Assembly: GCF_905163445.1 (NCBI RefSeq)
Contig: NC_053186.1
Span: 810,599-874,598 of the forward strand
From: Pararge aegeria
Taxonomy: Eukaryota; Arthropoda; Insecta; Lepidoptera; Nymphalidae
Direction: 5' to 3'
Length of the DNA: 64,000 nt
The translations under genes and the position numbers were made by a program. Under the pieces are notes generated by a model. It was not told the DNA's origin. It saw only the letters and a program-made list of their open reading frames with translations, and ran no database searches. Each line of letters opens with the position of its first letter. The first letter of the stretch is position 1. Shown one piece after another: positions 11,233 through 25,000 of this stretch.

Positions 11233-14200
11233 GTGAGGGTTTCTTATGGATATACTCTTCGAAAATACTAATACTTTCGTTTACTTTCTTTTATAAAGTT
11301 CATATTTTTTTTTTATTTTTTTTATATGTGATTTCATAACTGGACTTCCCTCAACTAAATAGGTACTGAGAGAATACCAGCGTTGTGGGTACATTAGTAT
11401 CCGGAACATTAAGCTGAGTCAGAACCTTTTTATTGGCACGACACATCATAGACTTAAACTATTAATAATTAAGTACAAAATTTTTAAGTTACTCCGTATG
11501 TAAGTCTGTTTGTGTTGTTCTGGTTAATAAACAAATTCTATTCTATTCTATTCTATTCTATTCTAATATTGAATCTACAAAGTAATAATAAATATACTAC
11601 GACAATACACACATCGCCATCTAGCCCCAAAGTAAGCGTATCTTGCGTTATGGGTACTAAAATGACTGATGAATATTTTTATGAATAATATACATAAATA
11701 CTTATAATATGCATATCAACACCAAAAACATTCATGTTCTTCATACAAACATGTTCCAGTGGTGGGAATCGAACCCAACAAAGTTGGTGTGAATTTTTTT
11801 TATCAAAAATGGGATGTTCGGATGTTTTTAAGTGAATATATATATGTAAATTACACATAGCGGGACGGTTTTTTTATGAAACGAAGTTACCTAACGGGCC
11901 TTTAAAAATGCTACGCGTAGCTACAAAGTGTTATGTCTCTATATGATTAAATAACAACCTTATTCTAATGACATAGAATTGTAATTTAAAATACATTTAA
12001 TCAGTCTTCAAAATGCCATGTTATTATTTTTCAAGACTGGATGTTTTGGTACTAACTAGTTATTTACGATCTTTTGTTTTGGTACTAGCTGCGGTACATG
12101 CGGTTTCTAACGCAGTATATGTTACTTTAAATATCTATCTTCTTTATATATAAAAGAGAAAGTGTGTGGGTATGTTCCGTATAGGCTCCGAAACGGCTGG
12201 ACCGATTTCAATGAAACTTTCAGGGAATCTCCGGATTGACCTGGCGAGTAATCCTGTAAAGTTTGGTGACGATCGGAGCACTCCTATTTTTGAACTGTCA
12301 AACTGTCAAATACAGCTTTTATTTACTATGATGATATTTTATTGTTGGGTGTACATGGGTGTAGATAATGATCTTCACCCGCTCGAGAAGAGAATAGAAG
12401 AGAATGAATACGGAGAGAAATAAATGATTTAATATATTATGAGACTTAAATTAAAAATTTAATGATGTAAGTTTATTGTTTAAATAAAATAAAGCAAAAT
12501 CTAGCATGGCGAAGCGTAGCATAGCTTTTAAATAATAAAAACCCTAATACTACACTTATACTAGTCAGGCCCTTTAATTTTCAAACCCATATTGAATGAA
12601 ATATATTTTAAAAAAATTGCAATTTATCACACACACACACACAAGCACACGCACGCACACACACGGACACACGTATCAAATTTATAACACCCTGTCGCGT
12701 CGGGGGTTAAAAGCTAGCAAAATAATCACGTTTTTTGTGCGGCAACCTCCTAAAATATTTATTTTTTCTGTGTTTTATGCTATAGCGACAAGAGAAATAC
12801 ATCATCTGTGACAATTTCAATTATCTTACTATCACGGACAGACAGAAAGACAGACGGACGGACGGACAGCGGAGTCTTAGGGTCCCGTTTTATCTTTTGG
12901 GTACGGAACCCTAAAAAGTACTATGTTTTTCGCCATTAGCTGCAAACATGTATCATATACACTCTGATTCCGATCGCTTGCACGCTTCATCGCGTAGGCA
13001 GGCTTATTCTGTACGGTAACATTTAGATTTTAGACACTTAGTATAGTCGACCTCACTAGCTCAGTGGTGGGCGGTGTGGTCTTGTAAGATGAGTAGTGTT
13101 GCCCAAATGCAAGAACAAGACGAGACTTAGCCAGTCTTGGTCTTGGTCTTGCGCCAATACACCTGGTCTTGGTCTTGGTCTTGGTCTTGCGCTCCCAGTC
13201 TTGGTCTTGGTCTTGGTCTTGCAGCAAGAGTCTTGCAAGTCTTGCAATTACCTATTAGTCTATTACTATTTATTAAAGTTTACTTTAAATCTTAGAAAAA
13301 CGTATTAGAATTGGAACATTGTGAGCTTGAATTAACATAGCCATAGTAAAGATCAAGCAGATTAATAAATAACTGAAGATTTGATAAGAAATTCGAAAAA
13401 TCAACTGACCTATATGTCGTTTTCCATGGAAGTAACTGTTTCTTAATAAACATTTATGATTTATAAGCTTACATTTGCTAAAACATGTAAAAAAACAAAT
13501 TAATTACAATAACTTGACTGTATTTTAAAGAACAATACTTATCTGTCTAGAAAGAGATTGAACCCTCAACTTATAAGAAATTTAATAAAAGAGTTTTACG
13601 ATTTATCATTTATTTGAATAAAGCTGAAGAGTTCGTTTGTATGTTTGATGACAGAAGTTTTAAAATAAATAAATAAATCCTGAACGTCACTATACCTCCA
13701 AAGTTACTATTCCTCGTGGACGAAGTCGCGGGCACAGCTAGTAAATACTTACTCTCATCATCTCTCTCAGAGATATTCGAACACTTTTTTGCTATTTTTT
13801 CTTGTAAAAACTTAAGAAATATAATGACTAAATGTACAATAATAGTACCTAAGTAATTAGTTTAAAACCATATAAGTAATCAATATTATAATTACTTACT
13901 AGAATGAATTATTATGACATCTACTACCTATCCTCACCATTTTATCCTAATCATAATACTACTTGCGTGATCAGTATAATGTATTCATTTTCATTCTAAG
14001 CACTCTGAAACTTATTTATTCTTTGGAACACCTGTAGGTACTCTTAAAATTCGAAATTATTTTGCATGAATAGTGTCAAATGTTATGATTTCGGCGCGGC
14101 GGCAACGATTGTTTTAGATTTCAAAAGAAGCCGCCGGCGCGTGTATCATAACCATGTACTTCCGAAAAGCGGCAAATTTCTTTGAGAAGTAAGTACAAAA

Positions 14201-16007
14201 CTTTTGATGCCGCATTATCAAAGTGCCGATGGTTAAAACATAACTATGCATGCACTCAGTTTGATTTTAATAGATATTTTTTTATTCGCTATGTTTATGG
14301 TATTAGTCGTAATGCGCATAGGTCCAGTTTTTCATATTCTTTGATATAGTTTTTTGCGTCTCATAGAATTCCTAAGCGTACCTACCTACCTATACACCGA
14401 ACTGTTACACCTAACTACTCCGTGAAATAGCGCTAAGTCCTAGCTGCAAGACGCAAGAGTCTTGCAGGCTATGTCTTGTTCTTGCTCAAGTCTTGCACGG
14501 TCAGTCTTGGTCTTGGTCTTGCTAAAAATACGCGGTCTTGTTCTTGGTCTTGGTCTTGCAAAAACGCAAGAACAAGACCAAGACTGCAAGACCAAGACTG
14601 AATTTGGGCAACACTAAAGATGAGGTCCCGAGTTCTATTCTCGATGGAATTTATAATTTCTGAACTTTCTCAGGTCTGCTTCGGCCGTAGCTAGTTACCA
14701 CCCTACAAGCATATACGTGCCTGGCTTAGGTAGGTATTTAGGCTAATTTGTTCACAGAAAAATTTATATGTCTACAGGGTCTAGATGTTTTTTTGTACAT
14801 AGTAGTTCAAGGGTCAGAAAATAGCAAAGGCATACACATAGTAATTACACAATATATAAAGAGGAAAGATTTTTTTGTTTGTTTCTCTGCTAGTACCGAA
14901 TAGGCCAAAAACAATTAAGATATTTTTAACAATAAAACTCAAAGTAGCAAAATTTTGCATATAAATTTCATTACTTGGCGTGCGCGGTAAGAAACTATTG
15001 ATCATACATTAAAATTATGCACAACATGATTGAAGTACTCATGAATACCTACAAAAAAGAATGAATGATACCTTTTATTGTAGACTCGCTACATAGCGAA
15101 CAAATATATATATATATATATATGCGACATATTTAAGTCGCATTGGCAACTTTTAAATTTTATTACATCGTCGATAGAAACAACATTAGTATCGCAGTAT
15201 TAATTCTTTAGTTAAAGCGTATTTATTTTTATATAAGTAAAATACTTTTTAATTCACGACAAGTTAACGCGAGTTTCAAAAATTTAAGCACTACAACTAG
15301 GCAAGACAGTTACTTTTAACTGAATTTTTTTTTTAAATTTGCACTTTAAATGAATGCCATCCCAAACAAAATTGTTTCTACGGAATGCTGTAAGAAAAAC
15401 GAATGCAAGAAGAGGCTGGTAGTAAAATATGTTGTTTGAACCCCACAATCAATACTCAGCATTGTAATAACACTTCTAACACAATACACTTAGTAAAACG
15501 TACGCCCGGTACTCAGAATAACCCCGGCAGCATCTCGCCATGTGGGCGGGAGCACATCTCATTTTAGTGCTCAGCTGAGCGCCTCGGAGATTCGCTTCGA
15601 GCGCTGTGGCTTTTTTGTTTTGCTGCGAAACGCGCGGTGTCGCTTGTGCCTGACTTCGGAGAACATTATCGATTATTTGGAGACATCTCCGTAGTTAAGT
15701 ACATGTTTTGTGTAGAATTTAAGACTATTGTTCTATCATATTTGTAACTAGCGGTTGCCCACGACTTTGTCGGCGAACGATAGTTGATAAGAAAGTTTTG
15801 TTCATAGGCTGCCCGTCACACAGTCAATATTATTGACAATCGGTATAAATATAACTCTTACTAAAATACGCAATATGATATGATATGATATTGGCATGTT
15901 GAGGAAGTTGAGAAAAAAATATAATACGCCATTGTGGCGGCGGCCATCTTGGACCGATTTTCATCAAATAGCTAAGAACACTTCCATCTAATTCACCTTC
16001 CGTTCGG

Positions 16008-16047
<40 letters not shown>

Positions 16048-19000
16048 ACACAACCGCACATTCACACACACATACACAAACCCCCGTCGTTTGTGCGTCC
16101 GGTGCTAAAAAACAAATTGAACTGGGTAAATGGCCTATTTTGAATGTTAACCGGATCCATTTTCTGTTAGACTTTATATGGGACTGCATATCTAGCTCTT
16201 GATGTAGTTTTATTTATATTTGTTTGCAGGTGGCGCAGAGTGGGCTGGAAGTGATAGGAGCGCTGGCGGAGCGCATGGGGCCGGAGTTCAGCCACTACGT
16301 GTCCACTGTGCTGCCACACATTATTGACAGGTGAGTGGCTTCATACGCCATCTAGCTATCAACATCAACAGCACTGATGGACAAAAGCCTCTCCCAGTGA
16401 ACGGGTGGGCCCACGATCACCATACTGGTTGGTGATAGCAGTAAATGATTATGTAGCATAGAGGATGCTGCTGTCCGATTTCCGTTATATTCCATTAGTC
16501 GCCTCGTACGACACCTTCGGGAAGACAACTGTACTCTAGTCTGCTACACTGCACGGGCATCTACCTAGTATATTTCAAATTGGATTGTTAGTTCTTGAGA
16601 TTAGTGCGAATTCAAATTCAAACTTCATTAGCCCTAATTTATAAGCACTTTTGAAACGTCAAGTCTGTGTGTTTGTAGTGACTCTACCACCGGTTCGGAA
16701 GGCAGATTCCACTGAGAAGAGCCGGCAAGAAACTCAGCAGATTGCTCTTTTCCAACATTATTTTATTTATAGTTTATCAATCTTTAGAAATTTTCTGTTT
16801 TGTGAAAGATGAGAGCGGAGTGGCCTGATCCAAGCAGCCATGTCGTTAAAGAATTCATCAATCGTGTCAGTCATCAGTGCGTTCAAACATACAAATTCTA
16901 GTAGCTAATAGATTAGAAAATAAGTAGATTAGTATAGATGCGGTATGTCCGTTTATCATCGTATGCAGAACAATGGGCGAACCCATTTGGCTCATTAAGA
17001 TTGTTTCGCATGAAGGAATGCATCCGTTACGTCACTTCCTCTATATAAATTTGTATACTGATTGTTCTAGTCTAGCCCCCATATAATGTGCGATCCCGTT
17101 TATGTCTATAATATTTTAAAATTGCCAACTCCTCCACGAGCAAGTTGTTGCGTTGACGTTATTTACTCTTTGACGGCGGATTGGGTTGTTGAGTCCAAGG
17201 CTGCAAAATGTTTGTGTCATGAACATAAATATTTTTCAGTGTCTGGGTGTTTTATCTGTATATTATAAGTATTTATGTATTTTATACATAAGAATATCAA
17301 TCAGTCATCTTAGCACCCATACCACAAGCTACGCTCACTTTGGGACTAAAAGGCGATGCGCGGATTGTCGTAGTTCATTTATTTATTTAATTTTATCTTA
17401 TGAAAATGAAGCTTAATTTTCTATGTACCGCGAAAAGCAGCATAATCTGTATGGTGTGATTTCTTCAGTCCTACACCTATTATTTTATCTTTCTTTCACC
17501 ACTTGGCCCTTGGTAATTACGTAACTAACATCTACTCGTTGAGACCATTCCAATGAGTCCAAACACGCCATATCTGCTGTAAGTTTCTGAAGGGTTCGGG
17601 ATATCCCACAGACTCCGTGATGCTGCAGCGACCGCTTAAGTTTATCATGTCTGGGATATATCGAAGTAACAGTACCTACACCAAATTTTAAATCAATCCA
17701 ACAAAATAAAAAAAATTATGGGCAACAAAGAATTATTCTAAGTGTTTACTTATGACAACCCTACTGAAGATAAAAGAGAGACACTCGCATAGTACCCTAA
17801 TAAAGTGACAGTAGTCCCTTGACTTAATCTAGCATGCTATGTTAGATATCTTTCATTCAAAACTATGGCAGTGGTTAACTAAAAAACTATTAGAATTTCG
17901 GTTTCACAGATTAGTCTCAGAGACAGTACATAATATATCTCCATAGCCTGTGAAGTATTATTTCGGTTTTCATTTACACGTTGTATAAAACAGTTGCATA
18001 AATAACCGTTACATTTCTTATGGAAACTCTTAGACTTTGTTCAAATATAGTATTAATGACAAACAATTAACAATTATTCATTGTAAAGTCAACATCTCCT
18101 GAAGATGCTCCGATTCCGGAGCGAAATGTGTGTAGTAATGTACCCTACACTGCCGATATCTGTTTGTTATATCTGTATGTATACTCCACACGAGTATACG
18201 GATTGAATCTATCTTCTATATATATAAAAGAGAAAGTTTGTGGGTATGTTCCGTATAGGCTCCGAAACGGCTGGACCGATTTCAATTAAACTTTCAGTGA
18301 ATCTCCGGATTGAGCTGGCGAGTAATCCTGTAAAGTTTGGAGCACTCCTCTTTTTAAACTGTCAAACTGTCAATACAGCTTTTATTAAAAATTTAATAAT
18401 GTAAGTTTATTGTTTAAATAAAATAAAGCAAAATCTAGTAAAAGTAAACAAAATGTAGGTAAGCTAGTAAATTATAAATTACACTATACAGATTCTCCTG
18501 CTGTTCGCGGAGTATAGCAAAATGAGCTTAATTTTCAATAATATTTTATTCATGTAGGTCTTATGTTACACTAATGTTACACTAATGCTAGTGATGTTGA
18601 TAAATGCATTCGTTAACTTAAAACTAAAGCTAGGAGGGTTCCAAACGCGCCCTGGTCTAAGAAGAGCCCACAACAAACTTAGCCAGGTTTATTTTAATAG
18701 TATCAATGTGTGGTCCGCAGACTAGCGGACACGAAGGAGGGCGTGCGCGCGGCGGCCCGCGCGTGCATCTCGTCGCTGGGCGACAGCCGCGCCGCCCCCC
18801 CGCGCCCGCTGCTGGCGCGCCTCACGCCCGCGCTGCAGCACAAGGCGCCGCACACGCGCGAGGAGGCGCTCAAGTGCATCGCCGAGCTGCTGCACGCGTG
18901 AGCCCCCTTACCCCCCCTACCCGCTGTGTACACTGCACGGGCTGGAGACGGTCATCTCCCCGGGGAGAGGACCACTAACTACTTATAAATAGATCGCCAA

Positions 19001-22000
19001 TAGATATACTAACTACTTATAGATAGATCGTCAATAGATACAATATCTACTTATAGATAGTGCGTCAATAGATACACTAACTACTTATAGGTAGATCGTC
19101 AATAGATATACTAACTACTTATAGATAGATCGTCAATAGATACATTAACTACTTATAGGTAGATCGTCAATAGATACACTAACTACTTATAGATTGATCG
19201 TCAATAGATATACTAACTACTTATAGATAGATCGTCAATAGATACTCTAACTACTTATAGGTAGATCGTCAATAGATACACTAACTACTTAAATGTATCT
19301 CCTACCACAGCTTTATCAACTCTCAGAGCACTGGCCCACAAATGAAAATCATATATGTGTATTAATAAACGGGGGTAAACTTCTCCTGTTCCTTGTGCCA
19401 GTGATTTAGCAGGTGGAAACGTTAATTATATCCCTTGTCAAACGTTATAATCGGGGGAGATTATTTTTATCTCCTGCCCGTGCTAGCCCTGCAGGAGACA
19501 ATCATCTCCCCGGGGAAATGATAGTGATGTATCTTCACCCACAGCTGTATCACAGACGCACACGTGGAAATAATATCCAAATAATATATTTGTGATGAGA
19601 AGATGTTGGAACAATAACCGTCGACACAACATTTCACATGGCGGTAATCTCGTGAGCAAGGTCCAAGTATTTAGATACTTTTCCCTTTTCAGCTTTCAAC
19701 AGATTATCGTCATGTGGAATAGTAATGTCAACAATTATTGCATGGCGCACTGATCGATCGACTAGCACTATATCAGGTCTATTAGCTGTAATTTACCTGT
19801 CAGTGATAATCGTTCGATCCCAGTAGGGCAATGCACTGCTGTTTTCAAGAACTGACGCCGGGTCTTACCTATAGTAAGGCATCTCGAAATCGATAAGGCA
19901 AAATCGAAGAGCAAGTTGTTGATGAACTATCCTGGCTACTTGATTATGTCTGTGCAAGTATTCGCCGTTAGCAAGATGAGACCACCTGCACGCCACTGCA
20001 TATCAACCCATTACCGACCCACTAAAGGGCACGGATCTTCCCCCCACAATGAATGAATGAATGAATACACTTTTATTGTACACCAAAGAAAAAAAGTACT
20101 TACAAAGATATAAATACATATCAAGAGAGTACAATTTGGTGGTACAATGAAAGGGGTTTATGCCGTAAGCCACCACGCTAGCAGATTTGTAGACTCCACA
20201 CACCTTTGAGAAAATCATGGAGAACTCTCTGGCGTGCAAGTTTCCTCGAACGCTGGGAGCCGCTGGAAAGCAAGCGGCCCGGTACCGTGGATTCTGGAGC
20301 TTCAAAGACCTATGTCCAGCAGTGGACTTCAATCGGTTGAAGTGATGATGATGATGAGGAATCCCTCGTAACTTGATTTCTTCCCTTTCCTTTTTATGAA
20401 CCAAAGAAGGATCGTCATGTCATTGTATAGATGATGATGATGATGATGATGATAACCGTGGTTTGCAGGCACGGTGCACAAGAACTGCAACTGCGATCAG
20501 CTGTGCCGAGCCTTGCCGCACTGCTGGGTGACCCCAGTGCGGCGGTACGCGACGCGGCGCTCCAGCTACTGGTGGATGTGTACCGGCATGTCGGTAAGAG
20601 AACTATGTGTATTTTTTTTTTACTGCAATCTCACCTGGCCGTAAGTTATGATGCAGTCTAAGATGTTAGCGCGCTAACCTGTTACGGACTATGGTAGTCA
20701 TACCCCTAGTAGATTTCGTAAAGGAACCCTGAATAGCTAAGCGGCACATCTTTCTTGATAGGGTGGTAACTAGCCACGGCCAAAGCCTCGCACCAGACCA
20801 GACCAGACCAAAGAAAATTCAGAAATTATTAATTCCCAAATTGTCGTCAAAAATAATTGTCAATAGATACACTTATTACTTAAAGATAGATCGTCAATAG
20901 ATACACTAACTACTCATAGATAGATCGTCAATAGATACACTTACTACTTATAGGTAGGTTGTCAATAGATATACTAACTACTTAAAGATAGATCGTCAAT
21001 AGATACACTAACTACTTATAGGTAGGTCGTCAATAGATACACTAACTACTTATAGGTAGGTCGTCAATAGATACACCAATTACTTATAGGTAGGTCGTCA
21101 ATAGATACACTAAGTACTCATAGATATATCATCAATAGATACACTAACTACTTATGAAGCAGTGATAGCCTAGTGGGTAAAACTTCGGCTTTCCTTTCGT
21201 GGAGACCGAGTTTGAGCTATGGCACGCACCACGTGATGTCTACCAATCCGGACTTGGTCAGCGTGCAAACTAACAAACTAACTTAAGAAATTAGTTGCTT
21301 TAATTTTGAACCTAACAAAAATGGAATCGACTCCTGTCAGATATAAAATGCAATTTGGAGTTAACTATGAATAGATTTAACTACAACTAAGGCTTTTGGG
21401 TTGAACTTTTATTATTGGTCTGCAATTGTTCAAATAAAAGTCTGCATACGTATCCACTAAAGATAAGCCACAATAAAGCATTTTACGGCGAAAATATGTA
21501 ATTGCAAATAGAGAGGTGCTTTCCAATCTTTATTATTAAGCAAATACAATATTATTCCTCACAGAGAAGAGTCTCATGTAGATAAACTTTCCTTTGTGAA
21601 ATATTGTGTGATGAGTGATGAAATATTAAAATAAGTTCGTCTTAAATCTGTAACGCTAGATCGTGCAGTTTGCACTAGGCGACACTGAGAACGAGTGCTA
21701 ATTTTACGTCTACGAATATGGGGTTCTTGAACAATAATATTTTTATTTTTAATACATTACGAAACGAAACGTTAACCTTAGTAAACGCGTAAAACTAACA
21801 TATAGTTATATTATGCGAATAGAATATTAACAAGTTGCTTTAGGACTGTCATTATGATATACATATATGATATATATTAAAACCCTGGAAAAAATAAATA
21901 AAGACAATTACAAAGAAATATTATTTACAGTTGTAATATGGTTTTTAGGTGAAAGATTCAGACAGGACCTGAAAAAGAAGGAATTGATACCGGCTTCCAA

Positions 22001-25000
22001 GTTGCTGCTCTTGGAACAGAAGTTTGACGAAGCGAAGGCAGCGGGTCTACTGCTGCCCTCTGGTGAGTGATTAAAATACATGAGCAGATCCAGTGAAGTT
22101 CGTACCATTACCACTATAGATTTTGGGATCGAAGTTCTTCAGAAGAAATAATCACGTAAGGAAAAAGCATTATGCCCCCTCTTTGCGAGTTTCAAATGGC
22201 GCGGTACCGCCAGTGGTACGTCAATTTAATTAAAAGTATTTTTTCCGTTAGTAAAAGAAGTTTACTTTATTTTTATTATTTGTACCCTTCCAGCTCAGAG
22301 CGTGGACGAAGCAGACTGCGTGGCTCGCAGCGTGAAGAAGACCATGACGATACCAACCTCCGGCCGGACCAGGGATGGCGATAGCTCCGGCGCCTCCACA
22401 CCAGGTTTGTTCATCATCATCAGTGGCCCACTGAACTCAGCAGACAGTTTTGCTTTCATCTTTAACGAGATAGAAAATAGATGGCTAAATTGTAAAATGT
22501 TGTGGTTGGAAAAGACCACGATAAAATCTGCCTTCCGAACCGCTGGTTGCAATTTGCAAATGAAATAGGCCTACTTAAATTAAATGAGTTATGAAATATT
22601 TGAAGTGGTTTGGACAACTTAATTTTTGAACAGAATTCGATAAATGGTGACAGTAGCGTCACCCGCGAGCCAGTCTTTAACAAACTCATAGTGGTGCAAC
22701 TTTTATAGTACACACATCTCTTAGCTAAATTGACAGATCTAAGCGTTCTCGACGTTTTAGGCGGAGAACCATTATTTTAAGACCCATCAGTTAGGAGATG
22801 TGCGTACAACACAATTTAATTCTTACATATCAAAGCGGAGTTAGATAAATGGTGCCAGCAGGGTATCCCACTACACAATCCTAAATAAACACGTATTGCA
22901 TCTTATAACCGGCTAACTTACAGCTTATAGCCTTCGCACTTCATATAAAATGGATATCAACTTTAACTAAAGAATTGAAATGTAAGCTTTATACCACGTT
23001 ACATGAGGCTCATAACTTACTAATTCAGTCATGTTCGAAGAAGGATGATTTGTTGGAATTTAACGAACCCCAGTCGCCAAAGTCTTTAGTGACTCGATTC
23101 GTGAGAATGCCATTAAAAAGCTATTTGGGGAAAGTAAGAAAAGTAACGTGTAATTAAGACAAACAAAGTCACTTATACATTTAGTTATCGTCTTGGGTTA
23201 ACATAGCTTAATAAGCAATGCGATGGATTAATTTGCACTGTCGCGACTAAGCCACATCTTATGTACCTTTATATATATTTTTAGTATAACCACAGATGTA
23301 ACCACTGGCCTCTTTTATTACCACACTAGTAGATTCATTGACCCTAGACAAATGACAGCTTTACTTTGTCCATGTGACATATGAGTGTTCGTGAAACTAG
23401 ACATATAGTAATTAGGTAATTCTAAATTTAGTTCCTTGGACACTCGTATTACAGCGTCTCATGGACAGCGCAAAAATGGAGTCAATTAATTAGAAACATT
23501 AACAAAGTAACAGCAGCTTTTCCAGGGCCCCAAGTATGCTATTAAAATTGTGTGCAATACCATTGAAAAATATTAGTATATATAAGTATTCTAGCGGTAG
23601 CTATACTAAACTCCATTCTGCTTACATGTCTTATTATGTAAAAATCGTTTTGAAAGTGTTAAAATTAATAAAAGCATAATTTCTTAAAGAATATCTCTTT
23701 TTAATTTATTTCAACACATTTGTTGTTCTTTTTTTTTTAAAACATACTATACACTTAAAAGTAATGAATAGGTAACATAATAAGACAGGGTAGAAACAAT
23801 ACAGTATAGATAAGCCCGTTTTGAGGGTGTTTGTTCAAGTTGTATTTACTTTCCGCTTGTTGAGTAATTTTGACCGGAGACATGAAACTAACTGCTTTGT
23901 CTATTTGTAACACATAAATATATTAATAATAGTTTTTTAATTTTTTTGTTTATTGAATACTATTTGAGAGATAATTGCAATAGCAGACTTGAGTCCCAAT
24001 AGTAATGTCAGAGGTCAGTGGGTAAAACATTAATTCTCTATTTACCAACCTGATCGAAAACTAACCCATTTTAATGTTTCTCTCTTCACCATGTATCTTC
24101 GCCATCACCTGGGGATCATCTGTGGCGTTCGGTGATAACTGATAACACTCATCACATCACGATTAATCACATTTTTAACAATCACAATTTTTGCTAAACA
24201 TTTGATATTCTCGCTTTAAACTTTAATAATTATCACTTCCACAATCTCACTGTTTTTTAACTTTTTTGGTATACTCTCTGTAACGTACACGTACGAAAAT
24301 TTTATTTTAATTTAATTTAATTTTCTATTCATAACCTAAATTTACTTTAATAAACGTTAATTTATAAAATGTCACATTCTTATATACAACCTTTTTTGTA
24401 CTAAATTAATGTAATGCTTTAAAACTATAATTTTAATTATACTAATATTCTGCCAAAAAACTATAATTCTTTAATTTACTAAATATTTTCACGATTTTAT
24501 ACTTTTACACTGAAACATTTATACAAATCTACACCAAAAAAAAATTAAAACAAATGCACTCATTATTTGTTTCTCCTTTTCGTTTATATTTGTATAATGA
24601 TGGCAAAAATCTTAATCGTCAAATTACATTACATTACATTACTCTGAAACTACACTATACTACACAAAACGCACGTGTGTACACCACGAAATGCGCCGAC
24701 AGCGTGCGAACCGCCGAAGCGTTCGGTGACTGGACTATACAGCATGCCCTCCGCTTCAAGGAAACCTCCACCACCGGCCAAAATGACTGGCTCCACTAGC
24801 GGTAAGTGTATCACCATCAGCTTTTGGGTTCGGTTCGTCTCATTAAACGGATACACACCACGATGATATTTTGCAATTTGTGGATATGTAACTGAGTCGA
24901 ATTGATAAATCTCAAAATATCATGTAAGTGGTGATATGTATCCGTTGAACTATTTTAAATATAAATAACGGAGATTTTAATTTCTCTCATATAGCAATAA

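Larger units (their letters stand above)
13048..14750 (+). mobile_element. tRNA-derived SINE split by the hAT element
   Basis: CACTAGCTCAGTGGTGGGCG (box A-like TAGCTCAGTGG) before the insertion and GTCCCGAGTTCTATTCTCGA (box B-like) after it form one tRNA-like head once 13094-14616 and one 8-bp duplicate are set aside. Confidence 0.6.

Noticed and set aside
12166..12423. 85-codon ORF, repeated at 50980-51213 with near-identical sequence
   Set aside because: Identity comes from two copies of a non-autonomous Helitron, and the third copy (18208-18467) lacks the frame.
13030..13308. Repetitive ORFs on both strands near 13.1 kb (QDQDQD, LGLGLG, KTKTKT)
   Set aside because: Translations of the GGTCTT hexamer array at the hAT end.
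15830..16189. 119-codon minus-strand ORF
   Set aside because: Its core is the translation of a (CA)n microsatellite.
18703..18978. Long ORFs on both strands over chb exon 3
   Set aside because: Shadows of a GC-rich coding exon; the CLASP frame is the only one matching a known protein and splice sites.
18974..19291. CRISPR-like regular array
   Set aside because: Units are contiguous 34-bp tandem repeats without unique spacers, in an animal intron.
20003..20404. 133-codon minus-strand ORF
   Set aside because: Antisense of a non-LTR 3' end; the His run is the complement of the (GAT)n tail.
24743..24801. Alternative exon 7 start at the better-looking CTATACAG acceptor
   Set aside because: Phase from exon 6 would read into TGA within the exon.
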